From NCBI GenBank assembly GCA_054601695.1, contig BAAHQB010000059.1:124001-188000 (forward strand): a stretch of 64,000 bases of DNA, given 5' to 3'. The DNA comes from Amorphochlora amoebiformis (Eukaryota > Cercozoa > Chlorarachniophyceae). The position numbers were made by a program, and so were the translations under genes. Of this stretch, positions 1 to 64,000 are shown one piece after another. Below the pieces are notes generated by a model. The model was not told the DNA's origin and did not search any database. It saw only the letters and a program-made list of their open reading frames with translations. How positions within the stretch are numbered: the stretch's first letter is position 1; the number at the start of each line of letters is the position of its first letter.

Positions 1-288
1 ATCGAAGGTTTGTTATCACACACATATAACGCATCATGCTATCATATAACACATCATGTATACACTGTCCTGCTTGGACATCGAAGGCTTGTTATCGCAC
101 ACATGTATCGCATCATGCTATCATATAACACATCATGTCATGTATACACATGTCATGCTTTGACATCGAAGGCTTGTTGTCACACACATGAAACATATCA
201 TGTTGGCATGTATACACTGTCATCATTGGACATCGAAGGTTTGTTCTCACACACATATCTAATAATGCAAACATATCCTAATGCCAAG

Positions 289-290
<2 letters not shown>
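1..290. repeat. Tandem repeat of about 78 bp, 3.7 copies, with a repeated donor-like junction
   Basis: Four imperfect copies begin near 2, 78, 164 and 232. Each contains GACATCGAAGG followed by TTTGTT and a CACACACAT block. On the plus strand each can be read as an exon end, CATCGAAG, followed by a GTTTGTT donor. This matches the exon-end copy pattern found in the other genes of the window, so the source exon would lie left of the window. That link is inference. Confidence 0.6.
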
Positions 291-16566
<16,276 letters not shown>

Positions 16567-17026
16567 ACAACACAACAAGCAACATCAAACTGTGATACAT
16601 CTCATCCGCGAAAAGAAGTTGTTTAACAATTCGCCATTCTGCTTTCTCAACGGTACCCCATATATCCTCTTCCCTCAATTACACCCCACCCCCGGGGCCC
16701 CTGCCAGCCCCCGGACGAAATAGTCGGGGAGAAAGACCCACCGGAACGCCATTGCCCGCAAACTCGACACGTGTCAGTTGGACGAGTAACGAGACCAGGA
16801 TATGCAAGAATCTATATACAGATATCTATAACGGTACTATCAGTCAGTATCGGGATTCAAAATTATCTATAAGGTAAAACTACCTTATAAATATCTCAAC
16901 CACTCATTTCTTTTTAACTTTTCGGCTCTTCTGCTCTTATGGAAATGATCCGTCCGCTTCTTGTTCCAGGACCCCCCAAAACTTAATTGCAGCGGTAGAC
17001 TTCGTCCCTCCAGCTAACCTATCACC
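16567..17026. promoter_or_regulatory. Shared upstream region of METTL18 (-) and PSBW (+)
   Basis: 460 bp of non-repetitive DNA between two divergent start codons. It contains no TA array, unlike almost everything around it, and has CT-rich stretches near 16640-16720. I see no clear TATA box in either direction. It probably carries both promoters and 5' leaders; that is inference from position. Confidence 0.55.
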
Positions 17027-17594
17027 ATGCGCCGTGCTCTTCTCATCGGATCCGTTGCCCTGAACGCTCTCCTTGTCATCGTTCTTTGCTCTTCCCTCCT
17101 TTCCTCCCACAACGTCGGAACCGGCGCCATCCGCGCCAACACCCGCACCCGCACCACCGCTCCGCTTCGCATGGGTAATCGATGAACTCACGCGCATATC
17201 TTGATTCAAACTCGAAACCCCCAAGATGCCTCCTTGGTTCGCTTTGCAAATAGTTGTAATACTTAACCTCTCTGTTTCGTATTGTATCGCAGCCCGTAAC
17301 ACCGCGGTCCACGCTCGTAAGGGCATGAACGTCGAGCAGATGAAGCGTGACTTCCAGAAGACCATGGGTGCTGCTGCCCTTTCTGGCGTCGCCGCCATGC
17401 ACACCTTCCCCGCCCAGGCTCTCGTCGATGCTCGCATGAACGGTGACGGAGCTGGAATCCCCCTGGGAATCAACGACTCCAGGCTCTTTTTCATCCTCGC
17501 CGTGGTCTTCACCGGCATCTGGGCTCTCTACGCCTCGTCGGTTAAGACCATCTCCGACAACGACGATGAGGATTCTGGACTTAACCTCTCGTAA
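17027..17594 (+). CDS. PSBW: Photosystem II reaction-centre protein W precursor (PsbW), 2 exons
   Basis: A small single-span thylakoid protein of photosystem II. Exon 1 is 17027-17174, the intron is 17175-17292 (GT...TCGCAG) and exon 2 is 17293-17594, giving 149 residues. Residues 1-26 (RRALLIGSVALNALLVIVL) form an ER-type signal peptide, followed by an Arg/Thr-rich transit-like region to about 60. The thylakoid transfer signal (KTMGAAALSGVAAM) ends in FPAQA. The mature protein would start at LVDARMNGDGAGIP (residue 93), matching the plant PsbW mature start LVDERM. It has one membrane helix (FFILAVVFTGIWALY) and an acidic tail ending DEDSGLNLS, so about 57 mature residues as in the family. 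The three-part leader argues for a complex plastid. The 118-bp intron has no TA tract, unlike the other genes here. Confidence 0.93.
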
Positions 17595-18373
17595 GCTGGT
17601 TGAGTAGAGTTATCGGCTGCGCAGACTGAAGCGAAAACGATGTCGTTTGACTGACTCGATACGGAGTTGCTTATCTGGCGCCCTTTCCTTCCTGTTAGCG
17701 CAGACTTTGCTCGCACCTAGACCCATGTTTAGGGGATGGGTGGGTTTTTTTGCCTGGCGACGAAGTCAGATATCGTCCTGTTCGCGTTGCTGAGCTTGAG
17801 TTCACATTTATCTCTTATCATGGCGGATCGGAATGAGGTGGAATCGTTCCATTTTTATTCTGTTTAGTAGTAATGAGTGATTATAGTCTAGTATTATGTA
17901 GTAATACATAGTACTTCAAACGGTACTGTGGATTAAACTTAGTATAGGCTAGATAGGACTAGAGTCACCAGATCATCGGTGATTGCGCTTAAGCTCAACT
18001 AGCTTAATTAAATTTGCACGTGTTACACACGTACTTTCTACACCTAAGTATGAGTGACTCATACTAGTCATAGCCTGAGTTCTACTGAGCTTGAACTTGT
18101 GCTATAGCTAGCTAGCAATAGTCTTGACCGTTCAGAAGAAAAACTAGAAAAATCCGAACTAATTTTTTGGTACACATGCAATAGACAAAGTTAATTAAGT
18201 ATCTGGAGCTAAAATTAGAATTACAAGTCTTGCACTCACATCAATCAAGTCGATGCAGCTGTTTGCGAATTCTTGCGCATGCGTGCGGCAAGCTCGTACA
18301 AGTACCCCCGCCGTCCCTTTGCCCTTGCCCAACGCAGTAGACTAGGTTTTGATATGCGAAGAGAACACCTTGA
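17595..18373. other. PSBW 3' flank and spacer
   Basis: Unique AT-moderate sequence without TA arrays up to 18440. The first 150 bp are pyrimidine/purine mixed as expected for a 3' UTR. The part at 18247-18374 is GC-richer and open in more than one frame on both strands, so it may be an exon of the gene called at 18374 or of a minus-strand alternative. I could not decide. Confidence 0.45.
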
Positions 18374-18479
18374 ATGTTTATATTCTTATATGTACTTGTA
18401 TGTTTATGTAATGTTAGCTGTGCATCGAGTAAAAATTGCCTCCTTATAATATATATATTATATATATATATATATATAT

Positions 18480-18564
<85 letters not shown>

Positions 18565-18919
18565 ATATGTATATATGAATATATACACACACGCATATAT
18601 ATATATATATACACATATATATATAAAAACATAAATATATATACATATATATCTACATTAGTCCTACGTATACAAAAGCGTCCAAATGCATATGTACATT
18701 TGACATTGATATATATATATATATATATATATAACAGTTAAAGGTAGTTAGATTCATAAGCACATGATTGATAAATATATCGAAGTTAGGATTACATAAG
18801 CATGTGATTGATTGGTATATAACATAGGTCATAGGTAGTTTAGGTAGTATTACCTAGGGTCTATTTTGTCAGGAGACTTTCCTGAAGATATCGATTCCAA
18901 CTCCTCAGGGGTTATCTAC

Positions 18920-18963
<44 letters not shown>

Positions 18964-18971
18964 TTATCTAC

Positions 18972-19004
<33 letters not shown>

Positions 19005-19097
19005 ATTATATCTTTATATTTATATTTAAATATCTATATTCAGATTAACATAAAACAATATATATATAAATAATATAATTATTTATATATATATATA

Positions 19098-19161
<64 letters not shown>

Positions 19162-19216
19162 CACATACACACATGCCCGAATATACATCCGTATACATAC
19201 GCATACACATACACAC

Positions 19217-19260
<44 letters not shown>

Positions 19261-19262
19261 AT

Positions 19263-19302
<40 letters not shown>

Positions 19303-19401
19303 GTAATAATAATGATAATATTATTAATAATAATAATAATTATACCTTAGCAATAAAAATAATTATAACAATAATAATTATTATTATAATAATACCTTAG
19401 C

Positions 19402-19479
<78 letters not shown>

Positions 19480-19616
19480 TATAATAATAACGTAGCAACA
19501 ATAATAATAATAATAATAATTATTATTATTATTATAATAATACCTTAGTTTCTATGGCAATAATCCGAGGATTAAACCTACCCAAGGCCGTCTTCAAGTG
19601 AAATGGTATATCAGGG

Positions 19617-19662
<46 letters not shown>

Positions 19663-19785
19663 CTTTATATATATATATTATATTATGTATATATAAAGGT
19701 GAAAAATGTTGATGAAATGAAAAACTCGGGCCGAGGAAAAAAATTCGATTTGCCGAAATATTCATCAAATAGAGATATGTTATGA
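18374..19785 (+). CDS. Small unrecognised spliced gene (strand not certain)
   Basis: Exons 18374-18428, 18662-18693, 18873-18910, 19549-19597 and 19699-19785 (TGA) join in phase to 86 residues. The N-terminus, [18 protein letters not shown], looks like a signal peptide. The body reads [17 protein letters not shown], then [17 protein letters not shown], then a basic tail ending [15 protein letters not shown]. Some donors (TAT before GTACAT, CAA before GTGAAA) are weak. The same islands can also be joined on the minus strand into a different open chain ([14 protein letters not shown]..., then [16 protein letters not shown], ending at a stop near 18245), so the strand needs transcript evidence. 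The intron 18911-19548 carries three copies of an ATACCTTAG junction in an AAT array. I do not recognise the family. Confidence 0.42.
19259..19545. repeat. (AAT)n trinucleotide array with repeated junction copies
   Basis: AAT/ATT repeats broken by ATACCTTAGCAATAA segments near 19343 and 19391, a decayed ACGTAGCAACAATAA near 19489, and the real exon border TACCTTAG at 19541-19548. It shows the same junction-copy behaviour as the TA-based ladders, but with a trinucleotide spacer. Confidence 0.85.
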
Positions 19786-19949
19786 ATATAGATATAACGA
19801 ATATATATATATATATATGTATTTATAATATTTATATATACAAATATAAAACATGTATATATTCTCTTAGATATTCGTCATTTGTATACTTATGCACATA
19901 AATACCTAAGTTATACATATTGCATGTTTACATATACACACATACATAA

Positions 19950-19988
<39 letters not shown>

Positions 19989-19996
19989 TTTATATA

Positions 19997-20066
<70 letters not shown>

Positions 20067-20140
20067 TATTCATGTACAAATATACATACACACACACAGA
20101 CACACACATATATATATATATATATATATGCATACATATC

Positions 20141-20197
<57 letters not shown>

Positions 20198-20224
20198 TCA
20201 TGTATAAATATACGTATACATATG

Positions 20225-20288
<64 letters not shown>

Positions 20289-20299
20289 TATGTATATTA
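19786..20299. other. Convergent spacer, TA tracts only
   Basis: TA tracts and short CA runs between the 3' ends of the two small candidate genes. I see nothing coding. Confidence 0.6.
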
Positions 20300-23053
<2,754 letters not shown>

Positions 23054-23113
23054 GATGCTGATATATCACAGTTATATATATATATATATTATATAAATAT
23101 ATATATATATATG

Positions 23114-23195
<82 letters not shown>

Positions 23196-23277
23196 CATAC
23201 ATATATATATATGGGGTTCTAGATTATGGTCGAATACCTCCATGATGCTGATATATCACAGTATTTATGTACGGATA

Positions 23278-23355
<78 letters not shown>

Positions 23356-23358
23356 TGT

Positions 23359-23395
<37 letters not shown>

Positions 23396-23421
23396 ACATG
23401 AATAAATAAATATATATTCAA

Positions 23422-23471
<50 letters not shown>

Positions 23472-23513
23472 CATATATACATATATGTATGTATATATAC
23501 ATATGTGTATATA

Positions 23514-23548
<35 letters not shown>

Positions 23549-23556
23549 AATAAATC
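23054..23556. other. Spacer between the small minus-strand gene start and the PPR stop
   Basis: TA tracts plus, at about 23216-23268, a second diverged copy of the island around the downstream start codon (TATCAGCATCATGGAGGTATTCG on the minus strand in two parts). The promoter of the small gene should lie here, but no motif stands out in the TA background. Confidence 0.55.
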
Positions 23557-39583
<16,027 letters not shown>

Positions 39584-39887
39584 TCGGCAGGAGGTATTGT
39601 GTGTGAAGCTATGCGCATATCAATTCTGATATATCCATAAATTTAATATTTGATATACACATATCAATATTTGATATATGAATATATGTCTACCAAGTAT
39701 ATCTGGATATCGATATTTCAATACCTTGCCTTCGGTAAAATGACCGAAATAATTTTAAATCGCCGATGGCTGAAAAACTGAATTTATAATTCTTCGGAAC
39801 CTTGGATACGCGTTTGGATCCTGACCACCGCGGTCCTCACCCCAACGCAGCCCCATCCCTTTCCCCTAACCTTACTACCGCCAGGAC
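39584..39887. promoter_or_regulatory. Shared upstream region of PPR gene (-) and citrate synthase (+)
   Basis: 304 bp of unique DNA between divergent start codons, free of TA arrays. It has a TTGATATA/ATATCAA-rich block at 39640-39720 and CCTCACCCCAACGCAGCCCC just upstream of the CS start. Bidirectional promoter by position only. Confidence 0.55.
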
Positions 39888-52837
<12,950 letters not shown>

Positions 52838-53724
52838 CACACCCGACCCAACCGAACTCCTCACCTTTACAACAGTCACGGAAATAGAGCGAATGCTACT
52901 ACTCGAGCTTACAATACTAATTATTTATCTCTAGACTATTATTGATGACGAAACGTACTAGACGGTAATAAGGGCAAGTCTAGGCTTAGTCTCAAAGAGT
53001 CTGGTTAGTGTAGAGTTTAAGGCGATATCCTGCAGCTGAAAGCTTTGCAATTTCTAGGAATTTTTTTTTTTAAAAAAAAAGAATAGTCTGGACTTTAATT
53101 AGCTTCGATTTGTGTGTGTGTATCTAGGTATGTGTGTATATATACCTGAACGTATGTCTACAAGGTCTGGTGTAACTAGACTACGATCGCTTCATTCAGT
53201 AAATATATGTACTCTAAGTCTAGAGGTATATCATAGTACTAGTAACTAGTATAACCTCTACAAAAATATATAATATTTTTTTATTGTATATCTAGTATAT
53301 ACGTATCAGATAACAAGTTAACAAATAGTAACTAAGTAAATGAGTGATACCTAGGATACTAGTGATACTAGAGATATATACTAAATATTACCAATGATAG
53401 AATATCTTAAACTTCAATAACAAATGACTAGAATGAAGAATCAACGTACATTCGGCAGGAGAATGGCTAGAATGAGCCGATCCAGTAGCCGATACATGTC
53501 TTTTTAATTATATTGGAACCCCAACCCCGCCCTCCAGCATTGTCAGTGGTCTACGAAAGTATGACTCGGAACTCAGTCAATCTATATACTTGTATTTCTC
53601 AAATCGTAACTAGTGGAAGTCAGCTGCACATCGGAAAAAACGCAATGTATGCACGTATCTTTACTAAGATTATCTTAGATATCAAGCACAATACCCGCTC
53701 TTATCTAGCTTATGACCAGTATAA
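52838..53724. other. Convergent spacer between CS and the right-hand gene
   Basis: Unique AT-rich DNA without TA arrays, with a T10-A9 run near 53068 and many CTAGTA/TAGACT words. It holds the two 3' UTRs by position. The open frame at 53513-53809 on the plus strand is probably chance, since its right end overlaps the terminal exon of the minus-strand gene. Confidence 0.55.
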
Positions 53725-63851
<10,127 letters not shown>

Positions 63852-63947
63852 CTGGGGTATAGTATACGTGTAGATGTATCGATATATATGTGTACATTTG
63901 CGTATGTGTATGTACATGTAAATATGTACGTATATAGTACATATATG

Positions 63948-63998
<51 letters not shown>

Positions 63999-64000
63999 TA

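Overview
The window is eukaryotic nuclear DNA, most likely from a photosynthetic protist with a complex (secondary or higher) plastid. The evidence is a set of spliced GT-AG genes, TTAGGG-type repeats, a mitochondrial citrate synthase with an Arg-rich leader, and a nuclear photosystem II PsbW precursor that begins with a hydrophobic ER-type signal peptide, as expected when plastid proteins enter through the secretory route. I cannot name the lineage. Long unspliced frames of YIYI, RARA, VRVR, LTLT or SLSL type are translations of simple repeats and are not genes.

At first sight the sequence is a wall of (TA)n. The short unique islands between the TA tracts are exons, and joining them in phase gives coherent proteins. 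Reading left to right: (1) the 3' end of an unrecognised plus-strand gene, about 289-3065; (2) a METTL18/Hpm1-type protein-histidine methyltransferase, minus strand, 4153-16566, 15 exons, 377 codons; (3) PSBW, plus, 17027-17594, 2 exons; (4) a small plus-strand candidate, 18374-19785; (5) a small minus-strand candidate, 20300-23053; (6) a pentatricopeptide-repeat (PPR) protein, minus, 23557-39583, 20 exons, 558 codons; (7) citrate synthase, plus, 39888-52837, 22 exons, 458 codons; (8) an unrecognised minus-strand gene with 18 visible exons, stop at 53725, running off the right edge. METTL18/PSBW and PPR/CS are divergent pairs with 460 and 304 bp between start codons. Citrate synthase is about 89% intron.

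The introns have an unusual architecture. Besides (TA)n they hold ladders of partial copies of the adjoining exon end together with its splice site: the exon 3' end plus GT donor downstream of an exon, or the AG acceptor plus exon 5' end upstream. Copies are spaced by TA tracts, and in several ladders decay increases with distance from the real exon. Introns of the three large minus-strand genes also contain interstitial TTAGGG arrays. These often end directly at an exon, so that on the transcript strand a CCCTAA array becomes the CTAG or TAG acceptor. Inside the TTAGGG arrays sits a dispersed element of about 105 bp (roughly 25 full or partial copies) with conserved small hairpins. Other features are a CG-dinucleotide tract of about 700 bp inside a METTL18 intron, two tRNA-derived SINE-like copies, and several minisatellites.

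The genes have no shared pathway that I can see: mitochondrial carbon metabolism (CS), probable organelle RNA processing (PPR), photosystem II (PsbW) and protein methylation (METTL18) are ordinary nuclear housekeeping. The novelty lies in the intron structure.
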